From assembly GCF_900142145.1 (NCBI RefSeq), contig NZ_FQZV01000033.1, positions 1 to 47,838 on the forward strand: DNA of 47,838 nt, in the 5' to 3' direction. Source of the stretch: Geosporobacter subterraneus DSM 17957 (GTDB lineage Bacteria > Bacillota > Clostridia > Peptostreptococcales > Thermotaleaceae). This document shows positions 41,374 to 47,838 of the stretch, one piece after another. Both the position numbers and the translations under genes were made by a program. The notes below the pieces were generated by a model. The model was not told the DNA's origin. It saw nothing but the letters and a program-made list of their open reading frames with translations, and did no database searches. Within the stretch, counting starts at the first letter, position 1. Every line of letters starts with the position of its first letter.

Positions 41374-42690
41374 ATGAGTAAACCAATTCTATCAGCTCAC
41401 TTTGAATCAAGAAAACCATCAGCTGTTCGACTGGCGCAAATGAAGTATGAGGAGCGCAAAGTCAAGCCCGAGGCAGTAATCAATGTAGGCATCGGTAATG
41501 TTTCACTCCCGACAAATCCCGCTATGCAGAAAAGGATGTTTGCATTAGATGCACCTGATAGCCCATTTGCAAAGGGTGTTGTGAGATATTCAACTACCGC
41601 TGGTTATACAGAATGTCAGGATGCATTTAAAAACATCCTAAAATGTGAAGGTTTCGATACGAGCAATTTGTTCGTTCAGATAACCGATGGCGGATCTGCT
41701 GCTATGGAATTGCTTTTAATGGGTGTGTGTGGAGCCGCGGGTACTGGCGACAAGCCCCTTATGATGATCGATCCAGCCTATACCAATTACATTTCCTTTG
41801 CAGAAAGAATCGGGCGCAAAACAGTTACAGTAAAGCGTAATCTAGGCGAAGACGGCAAGTACAATCTTCCAGAATTGAATAAGATCGAAGAGGCCATTAA
41901 AGCCCATAATCCTGGAGCACTTCTTGTCATCCCTTATGACAATCCTACAGGACAGTACTATGATTACGAAACACTTAAAGAGCTGGCAAAACTGTGCGTG
42001 AAATATAACATGTGGATGGTAAGTGATGAAGCTTATCGTGAACTCTATTATGTAGAAGACAGCAAGCTTGTGAGTATCTGGGGAGTTACCGACGCAGATG
42101 TTCCTGGCATTGAAGGCAGACGAATCAGTATCGAAACTGCATCAAAAGTATGGAATGCATGCGGCTTAAGAATCGGTGCTTTAATTACGGACAATGCAGA
42201 ATTCAACAACCGTTCCGTAGCGGAATATACTGCAAACCTTTGCGCCAACGTAATCGGACAGTATATATTCGGTGCACTGGCACATGAAAGCAAGGAGCAA
42301 ATCGCTGAGTGGTGCAAGAGTATTCGAGAGTACTACAGAGAACAAATCGTTGGTGTATATAAAGGTCTGAAAGAGCAAGAGCCAGGTTTGATTGTTTCAA
42401 GCCCTGACGCATCTATTTACACCGTAATTGATGTTAGAAATGTAGTAAAACCTGGATTTGATGCAATTGACTTCGTTTTATACTGTGCAGGAGAAGGATC
42501 TGTTGAGATCGACGGTGTTCAAACAACCCTTCTGATCGCACCGATGAAAGGATTCTATGATATTCAACCAGGTGAGCATAACCCAGGCAGCACACAATTC
42601 CGGATTTCATTCGTAGAAACTCCTGAAAACATGGCAAAAATTCCTGAGTTATTTGTGAAGCTTTTAAGACAATACGAAGCACAAAGATAA
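41374..42690 (+). CDS. PLP-dependent class I/II aminotransferase
   Basis: 438 residues of fold-type I. Substrate-cofactor segments are visible: RYSTTAGYTECQDAF, DPAYTNYISFAERIG, IPYDNPTGQYYDYETLKELA and MVSDEAYRELYY. The Schiff-base Lys is in ETASKVWNACGLRIG and the carboxylate-binding Arg probably in STQFRISFVE. It should exchange an amino group between an amino acid and an oxo-acid; the exact substrate cannot be told. AAAAGGGG precedes the ATG and a strong terminator follows, so it is a healthy single-gene unit amid decayed neighbours. Confidence 0.9.
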   Translation: MSKPILSAHFESRKPSAVRLAQMKYEERKVKPEAVINVGIGNVSLPTNPAMQKRMFALDAPDSPFAKGVVRYSTTAGYTECQDAFKNILKCEGFDTSNLFVQITDGGSAAMELLLMGVCGAAGTGDKPLMMIDPAYTNYISFAERIGRKTVTVKRNLGEDGKYNLPELNKIEEAIKAHNPGALLVIPYDNPTGQYYDYETLKELAKLCVKYNMWMVSDEAYRELYYVEDSKLVSIWGVTDADVPGIEGRRISIETASKVWNACGLRIGALITDNAEFNNRSVAEYTANLCANVIGQYIFGALAHESKEQIAEWCKSIREYYREQIVGVYKGLKEQEPGLIVSSPDASIYTVIDVRNVVKPGFDAIDFVLYCAGEGSVEIDGVQTTLLIAPMKGFYDIQPGEHNPGSTQFRISFVETPENMAKIPELFVKLLRQYEAQR

Positions 42691-42713
42691 GGAGTCATCT
42701 CCGTCTGAATCAT

Positions 42714-42741
42714 AACCGCCGGCTAAGGATAGCCGGCGGTT
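42714..42741 (+). terminator. Intrinsic terminator of the aminotransferase gene
   Basis: Perfect 12-bp GC-rich stem AACCGCCGGCTA / TAGCCGGCGGTT with a 4-base loop, followed by TATTTT. Confidence 0.92.
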
Positions 42742-42751
42742 TATTTTCGAA

Positions 42752-42774
42752 GACAAGGGGACGTTTCGTTTGTC
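42752..42774. repeat. Copy 2 of the 23-bp REP-like repeat
   Basis: GACAAGGGGACGTTTCGTTT followed by GTC, differing at one base from the copy at 33763-33785. A more diverged relative (AAAGGGACGGTTCTTTT on the minus strand) lies near 46754-46770. Confidence 0.55.
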
Positions 42775-42944
42775 TTCTCTTGGGAACAGGTTTGTCATAA
42801 AATGCCACAGTACTCTTTCATTCATCCTCATTTCTGTAAATTCAGGCAAATCCATCAGTCTTATTTATTTTTCTCCATTATCTGTTTTTGGCAAGTACCT
42901 TTTCGAGCATTCCGGAACTTAATTTTCCGAGCACCCCATTCCCA

Positions 42945-43676
42945 TTATTGGGATTTCATGGTTGAGTGTGTTAGCCTGTGACTTGGTCCTGTGTAGACCA
43001 GCAGATGGCTGTGATGAACCAGCCTATCAATAATAGCACTGGTCAGCTTCTCGTCATAGAAAATACCATTCCACTTGCTGAATTCCAAGTTTGTCGTTAT
43101 GATGACGCTTCTTCTTTCGTAGCATTCTGATATGATCTGAAACAGCAGTTGAGATCCTTCCTTTTCAAAGGGGATATACCCCCATTCATCACATATCAAT
43201 AAATCAGTTTTCTCTATCAGCCTCATAAAGCGTTTCAGTTCACCTTTTGCCTTTGCTTCACTAAGCTGGTTCACCAATGATGCTGTACGGAAAAATCTCA
43301 CTCTCTTGCCACTACTGCAGGCTGCTACACCAATTGCAGTTGCCAAATGTGACTTTCCTGTTCCCACGGGTCCATAAAGGATCAGGTTCTCTTTCTTATC
43401 TACGAAGCTTGCTGTCTTTAGCTGTTCAACATCTAGTGCCGGGGGTATTTGTATCTGACTGAAGCTATACCCCTCAAAAGTCTTTATGATATCAAAACCA
43501 GCAGCTCTTAGGTTCCTATTCTTGCGTGTTAGTTCTCTGTTATCCAGTTCAAGCTTTAGAAGCTGTGCCAGAAAGTCTGCATAATCACTAGCTTGAATCT
43601 TTTTGTAGTTGTCATAGAGGTTTCTCCCAAACCGAAGCTCCTTGCAGTACTGCTTAATCAATGCATCTGAATTCAT
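42945..43676 (-). CDS. istB: IstB, IS21 transposition helper ATPase
   Basis: 243 residues, full length. Walker A is GPVGTGKSHLATAIG, Walker B is LLICDEWGYIPF, and the sensor region is RRSVIITTNLEFSKWN. IstB ATPase assembles on DNA and stimulates the IstA transposase. GGAGGT precedes the ATG at 43676, which lies 2 bp after the istA stop. The gene looks intact although its partner does not. Confidence 0.93.
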   Translation of the reverse strand: MNSDALIKQYCKELRFGRNLYDNYKKIQASDYADFLAQLLKLELDNRELTRKNRNLRAAGFDIIKTFEGYSFSQIQIPPALDVEQLKTASFVDKKENLILYGPVGTGKSHLATAIGVAACSSGKRVRFFRTASLVNQLSEAKAKGELKRFMRLIEKTDLLICDEWGYIPFEKEGSQLLFQIISECYERRSVIITTNLEFSKWNGIFYDEKLTSAIIDRLVHHSHLLVYTGPSHRLTHSTMKSQ

Positions 43677-43678
43677 GA

Positions 43679-45126
43679 TTAAAGACCTCCACAAACTATC
43701 AGTTCATCATAGATATTAATATCTGGCGTAAAGTTGTTAAGTTCCGGAACTGTATCCGGAAGGGACATATCCATTACCGGCAAACTTCCGGAATTTATGC
43801 GGCAATATGTAGCCCACATGCTGTCTGCGTCTCTGGCACCACATCTGATTCCTTCTTCAATCGCAGCCACTGCTGCAGCCATATTGGTATCTGCAGTCAT
43901 ACGTGCAAATATCTTCAGGGTTTGTTTCTTGCACTCATAATCACTGTTTTCTAGAAATTGCTTCAGTGTCAGCGGTAACTGATTGAAAAGTCCAGTATAC
44001 TTCAATGCTGTTGGTCTCTTAGCCATTAGCTCAAGGTATGGGATCCAGATCATTGATTCTCTCTCTTCTCCATAGAGCCTCTTGTGTCTGACAATCAGAT
44101 TACAGTCACTATCCAAGATTTCAACATCATAGGCTCCAGCCTTTATCATCACTTGATTGCCTGCTGCATTTGGAGAAGATGAGTATGTTCTAGTATCGAA
44201 CTTAACCTTGCCATAGTTGTCAGCCTTTGTGAATTCATGCAGATACACTTCAAAGGGAACTTCCGGAAGCTTGAAGAATTCCTTCTTGTCTTCCTCAAAC
44301 AGTTCACTAATCAACCCGAGTCCTTTGTAATGTTTCCTTTTCATATCTTTATCACAGCGGTGCAGAAGTTCCTTGTTGTATTCTCGCAAGTCCTTAAATT
44401 CCGGAATCGGCACAAAGAGATTCCGGCGGTGGTAGCCCACCTTGTTCTCAACTGAACCCTTCTCATTCCCACTGTTGGGATTACAGAAGTTGCTTTTGAA
44501 GCCATAGTGCATCATGAATCTTAGAAAGCCTTTGGTCAGGTCTCTTTCACCATAGTCCTTGATTTTCTTAACTGCTGTAGACATATTGTCAAACCATATG
44601 ACAGTGGGAACACCGCCGATATGCTCAAATATCGCTTTCAAGCCTTCCAGAAGGCATTCTTGATTCTCACTTTTGAATAACTGGGTATGTCCACCATTGC
44701 TATGTGGATATGATATGTTTAGATAATGGCCGTCGTATGTAACTCCGTTTTCGATAAATCTGGCTTCACCAAAGTCAACTTGAGCTTCTCCTGGAGGATG
44801 GTCAAGAGGAAGGGAGCCGTCGGTATCAATCTTCAGTTCCTTCTTAAGCTTTGCCACGAAGCTTCTCACGGATCTTTCAGAGGCATCAAATTCATCCTTG
44901 TAGATCTCCCGCAGCCTGTCATAGACCCGTTTGGCAGTATGCCGCTGCTTGTGAGGAGCTTTCTCATCATCGGTTAGCCACTTCATTACTGCGTCTCTAT
45001 ATGGTGATAGCTTTCCTGACCTGATTTGTTTAGGCCGAACTTCTATGTTAAAGTTATCTTTCTTAAACTTTTCCCTTCAAATTTCTTCAAATATTTGATA
45101 CGATATACTTGCTCCATTGTTAACAT
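43679..45126 (-). pseudogene. istA: IstA, IS21 transposase with 5' deletion/frameshift
   Basis: The N-terminus (MLTMEQVYRIKYLKKFEG, then KSLRKI) begins near 45126 behind AGGAG sites and stops after about 25 residues. The protein resumes in another frame at DNFNIEVRPKQ and continues to 43679 with the catalytic core (PGEAQVDFGEARF, VIWFDNMSTAVKK, NPNSGNEKGSVENKVGYHRR). About 15 residues of the helix-turn-helix are missing at the junction (near 45050-45065), so a short deletion has destroyed the DNA-binding domain. Re-initiation at the ATG at 44986 would give a core-only protein. Confidence 0.82.
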
Positions 45127-45262
45127 CTCCTTATTCTCCTTTTCAGTTTCGTCACTAAAAAGGATAGTACATTTTAGGGGTGCTTGCAATGGAGTTCTTC
45201 CATTTTTTGCACGGATTTTTAGCTTCCGCATTGCTCGGTTTCTATTCTACCAAACAAAAACA

Positions 45263-46023
45263 AATTACCGTGGTCAGAACAAAAAGTGCGTTCTTGAAAT
45301 GCATATCTAAAGAATTATAAGCTGCATCCATAAATATGTAGCTTCCAGCCTGAATTTCTGTATAGCCATTGCCCCCTTTACTGAATTCTATAGTTCCTGT
45401 ACTTACACCGCTGACTCCTTGACAGGTAGTCCTCTCTGCTCAACATAGCTGAGGAGTTCATCAATCCTTTGTTCGATCTTCTCCACTTTAGTTTTTTCTT
45501 TTTTCATAGTCCGTTTCATGAAAAAACTGGCGGGCATAGGCCTGAATCCCTTCAAAAACAAGGTGCGGGCACTTGCTTATTAACACAGCCAACTCATAGA
45601 ATTTTTCAAAGGTATTGACACCACATCTATTCATACCGGCCTCAAACTCCACTAAGCAGTAGATAGTAGTGCCCTTCACCAAAGCAGCTTTTGCCAATGC
45701 GTATACATTATCTGCGTTATGCACACAGACAGTTGATATGCCACTTGCGCAATTTTAGACGACTGTACAATCTGATTGGCAATAAGAATGTCTTCGATGC
45801 CGAAATTAGCCAAATCCTCCGCCTTTCCAAGCTTGGCCCATGTGATCCCCTTGGCACCCGCTGCAATTTGACGGTGTACGATGGCTGTGCACTTATGGGA
45901 TTTATAGTGCGGCCGCAGAGCTAATCATACAGTTTCTAAAAAATCCTTCATTATCTTTATATTTTCTTCAAAAACGTCCAAATCCAAAATAAGTACCGGT
46001 GTTTCCAATTGTATTGACCTCAT
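45263..46023 (-). pseudogene. D-threonine aldolase/alanine racemase-like gene, multiply broken
   Basis: Behind AAAAAGGAGG an ATG at 46023 opens MRSIQLETPVLILDLDVFEE. An in-frame TGA then interrupts before LALRPHYKSHK, which holds the PLP-binding Lys. After IEDILIANQIVQSSKIA the frame shifts to HNADNVYALAKAAL and GMNRCGVNTFEKFY, shifts again to KTKVEKIEQRIDELLSYVEQ, and once more to GVSTGTIEFSKGGNGYTE and QAGSYIFMD. The IS21 element cuts it after TTVI. The product would have been a PLP enzyme of the alanine-racemase-fold D-threonine aldolase family. The 3' part is gone. Confidence 0.8.
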
Positions 46024-46154
46024 ATAGAAACCTCCTTTTTCCTTATCTGTTGACTCAGAAATCTTAGTTCTATTATATCAATAATCATCCAATATTTGGT
46101 ACTATAATCTGAGTATCATTCGTTTTGGGAAAGCAAGAAGAACTAAGGCTCTGG

Positions 46155-46557
46155 GAGGGCATTTTCAGGTCCTTTAGCTGTAGTAAAATACCTTGGACGT
46201 ACACAAACAGAATAGCCATACCAAACACCCGAATTATTTCTATGGATGAAGAGACAGTAACTTTTACTATTAAAAACAAAAATAAAGCAAAAAGAGAACA
46301 CTGACCTTAAAAGGAGTAGAATTTATTAGACGGTTTTTAATGCACATTCTACCCAAAGGTTTTGTTAAAATTAGGCATTATGGACTACTTGCCAACCGTA
46401 ACAAAAATACTAAGCTGACCCTTTGCAGGAAATTAACATTGAGTCCAATGTACAAGCCAAATTTGAAGGGCTATCAACCATTGAAGTTCTTTGTATTCTA
46501 GTTGGCAGGGATGTAAGGCTTTGTCCCACGTGTAGAAAAGGTAAACTGCAGCATTAA
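46155..46557 (+). pseudogene. IS91-family transposase remnant
   Basis: Frame fragments on the plus strand match the C-terminal part of IS91-type Y2 transposases: FSGPLAVVKYLGR, then RIAIPNTRIISMDEETVTF, then EFIRRFLMHILPKGFVKIRH followed by YGLLANRNKNTKL, and finally ILVGRDVRLCPTCRKGKLQH before a stop. The pieces lie in different frames with at least three shifts. The N-terminal catalytic part is absent. It is a decayed rolling-circle type element. Confidence 0.75.
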
Positions 46558-46681
46558 AATACAAAAAGATAAAATCAAAAATATTAAAACCCCATAGTTC
46601 TTATTTATTAGTTTTGATTCCAGCGATTTCATTCTTCTGTGGCAATCGAAAATTTTGCAGACTTAATTCAAAATGAAAATT

Positions 46682-46724
46682 AAGGCCTAAACACCAGATA
46701 TTAGCTAATGTTTAAGCCTTTTTT
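46682..46724 (+). terminator. Terminator after the IS91 remnant
   Basis: Arms AAGGCCTAAACA and TGTTTAAGCCTT (one mismatch) with a 15-base loop and a T6 tract. The rest of 46558-46783 has no visible gene. Confidence 0.65.
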
Positions 46725-46783
46725 CATAGGCAAAACTTCCGATTGACCCCTAAAAGAACCGTCCCTTTTGACTCTCACTTATG

Positions 46784-47463
46784 CTAATCCCTTCTCTTTC
46801 CTAGACTCATTGGACAAATTACCCTGCATTTATTGCAGTTAACAGTATTAAAGCCTCTGGCATTAGTTCCGTATGTATTCGGCCTGCATTTTGTCTGATT
46901 TGCGGTTCGGCCGTCCAATGCTTGAGACGGGCAGTTTTCGATACATAGATTGCAACCACCTCTACAGATACTCTCCGTAAGTGAGTCGGAGACAAGATCA
47001 AATTCCGTAAGGACTACTCCCAAAGTCAGCAAATTACCATACTTTTCGTTTAGTAGCAAGGTGTTTTTGCCTAGTGTTCCTAGTCCTGCGAGTACGGCGG
47101 CATGTTTTATGGATATCAGGCCGCGGCCTTCCAATTTTTCTGCATCCCAGTATTCATAAGGACCGTCTGAGGGAAGCGGTACAGCATAGCTACTATAGAT
47201 CCTTTCAATTTCTTTTGCTGCTCTTGATGCGATCCAATCAACCTCTGTGCATGTGCCATAATTGAATGACCGCATCTCAGTCTTGGTTCGATCATTGTAA
47301 GTCCTTTTGGAAGAACTATGCCGAACACAATGACCGATTTGCAGTCGGAGAATATATTTCTTGGGTGAAAGCCTGCTGGTGCTTCAGAAAAGCGGTCAAT
47401 GTTAGCGACACCACACACATCTGCACCAAGGTTCAATATAATTTCTTTGATTTGGTTCTTCAT
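46784..47463 (-). pseudogene. QueG-like 4Fe-4S double-cluster protein, frameshifted
   Basis: The N-terminal frame (ILNLGADVCGVANIDRF, SVIVFGIVLPKGL) runs from 47463 and loses homology near 47275. The C-terminal frame picks up there with NYGTCTEVDWIASRAAKEIE, PYEYWDAEKLEGRGLISIKH and GTLGKNTLL, then two cluster motifs, CRGGCNLCIENCP and CNKCRVICP. Joined, they give about 226 residues of the epoxyqueuosine-reductase-related family found in anaerobes. A single-base shift near 47275-47285 would reconnect them, so this is either a recent pseudogene or a sequence error. It lies directly upstream of an IS end. Confidence 0.75.
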
Positions 47464-47491
47464 TTTTAAGCCCTCTTTTGCCTATATGGTA

Positions 47492-47507
47492 GTGTCAAGT
47501 ATGACAC
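47492..47507. repeat. Small dyad, possible IS end
   Basis: GTGTCA-AGTA-TGACAC is a perfect 6-bp inverted repeat about 135 bp before the terminal transposase start. GGTGTCAT is found again just before the ATG. It may mark the left end of that element. Confidence 0.35.
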
Positions 47508-47641
47508 CCCTTTTTAGATTTAAACTCTTTATATATTAAGGGTTACAAAGTTTTTTGAAATAAAAAAACAATGACCCCCTATTTTCGGTTATAATTGAAG
47601 TTCCTACACAACAAAAATTCCCGAAGAAAGGTGTCATTGTT

Positions 47642-47838
47642 ATGAACTCAATTATAACCTATTTACTTTTAATAATCCAATACCAAAATCAACAAATTCG
47701 TTGGCTTGTGCTTTTTCTTTCTAAATATGTTCCCCTTGGGCAATGGGCTCATGATGATATTCATTCCCCCAAGTATCAGAAATTCAAGACTGATATCCTC
47801 CCAAAGGTTCTTCATTATGAGATATGGGATTACAACGA
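47642..47838 (+). CDS. IS transposase, N-terminal part cut by window end
   Basis: From ATG at 47642, with AGAAAGG upstream, the frame is open to the window edge (65 codons): ITYLLLIIQYQNQQIRWLVL, then KYVPLGQWAHDDIHSPKYQK and LPKVLHYEIWDYN. This N-terminus is typical of a clostridial transposase group with a later zinc-ribbon-like and DDE region. Family is not certain from the part seen. Confidence 0.65.
   Translation, partial: MNSIITYLLLIIQYQNQQIRWLVLFLSKYVPLGQWAHDDIHSPKYQKFKTDILPKVLHYEIWDYN

Larger units (their letters stand above)
42883..45262 (-). mobile_element. IS21-family insertion sequence, inactivated
   Basis: The ends start TGTTTTTG at 42883 and (minus strand) at 45262. A related internal repeat, CGAGCATTCCGGAA near 42905 against CGAGCAATGCGGAA near 45236 on the other strand, supports the boundaries. 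The 2,380-bp length, the TG...CA ends and the istA-istB order are those of IS21. Coding sequence of the D-threonine aldolase remnant stops exactly at the right end, fixing that boundary. No matching target duplication is visible on the left, suggesting a later deletion. Confidence 0.82.

Noticed and set aside
42664-42855. 63-residue minus-strand frame next to the IS21 left end
   Set aside because: It reads through the aminotransferase terminator and the REP-like repeat, so it is not a likely gene.
46085-46279. 64-residue minus-strand frame
   Set aside because: It lies opposite IS91 transposase fragments recognisable on the plus strand.
1-47838. CRISPR arrays, tRNA or rRNA genes, prophage
   Set aside because: I looked for regularly spaced repeats, tRNA-like cloverleafs and phage structural genes and saw none that I could support.

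Overview
The window looks like chromosomal DNA of a low-GC, anaerobic, probably spore-forming Firmicute of the class Clostridia. The reasons are the AT-rich intergenic DNA, strong AGGAGG-type ribosome sites throughout, a YtrA-type regulator, a T-box leader, a TAXI/TRAP transporter, ferredoxin-like proteins and degenerate clostridial-type insertion sequences. I cannot fix the genus from the sequence alone.

Layout. 1-0.4 kb: palindromic intergenic repeat. 0.45-2.1 kb: a small Cys-rich protein, a uracil-DNA-glycosylase-like gene with a frameshifted start, and a membrane-anchored hypothetical protein. 2.2-5.5 kb: autoregulated GntR(YtrA)-ABC ATPase-permease operon. 5.6-7.8 kb: a secreted FMN-binding stalk protein behind a Fur-like box, a KdgK-type sugar kinase and a 55-residue protein. 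7.9-14.4 kb: the most interesting locus. It holds a chemoreceptor carrying a cytoplasmic glycine-betaine-type binding domain, then (read leftwards) a BCCT betaine-family transporter, a multi-cluster 4Fe-4S protein, a histidine-ammonia-lyase homologue without the MIO-forming Ala-Ser-Gly, and a small membrane protein. Together these suggest uptake, sensing and elimination of a trimethylammonium betaine, most plausibly ergothioneine or hercynine, releasing trimethylamine. 14.9-15.7 kb: dead IS4-type element. 15.9-19.1 kb: exosortase K with its MSEP-CTERM/VIT-domain partner. 19.2-24.8 kb: GNAT acetyltransferase, ABC-F ribosome-protection-type ATPase behind a terminator-like leader, YjbQ, CBS protein, EamA exporter. 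24.8-33.5 kb: two-component system (amino-acid-binding histidine kinase plus sigma-54 activator), a sigma-54 promoter, TAXI binding protein, DUF1850 protein, fused TRAP permease and gamma-glutamyltransferase. 34.0-37.7 kb: pspA-ydjGHI membrane-stress operon. 37.8-47.8 kb: an alkyltransferase-like protein and an aminotransferase, with a 'graveyard' of broken genes around them: B3/4-domain, AraC, DUF2812, aspS behind an Asp T-box, IS21, D-threonine aldolase, IS91, and a QueG-like protein. The window ends inside another IS transposase.

How the genes work together. In the 8-14 kb block the transporter would import a quaternary amine and the lyase would cleave it. The ferredoxin-like protein could take part in a later redox step, and the receptor could report the cytoplasmic pool to the flagellar motor. 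In the 25-33 kb block the kinase would sense an extracellular amino acid-like ligand, and the regulator would open a sigma-54 promoter in front of a TRAP-TAXI importer. Function beyond family level is inference in both cases.
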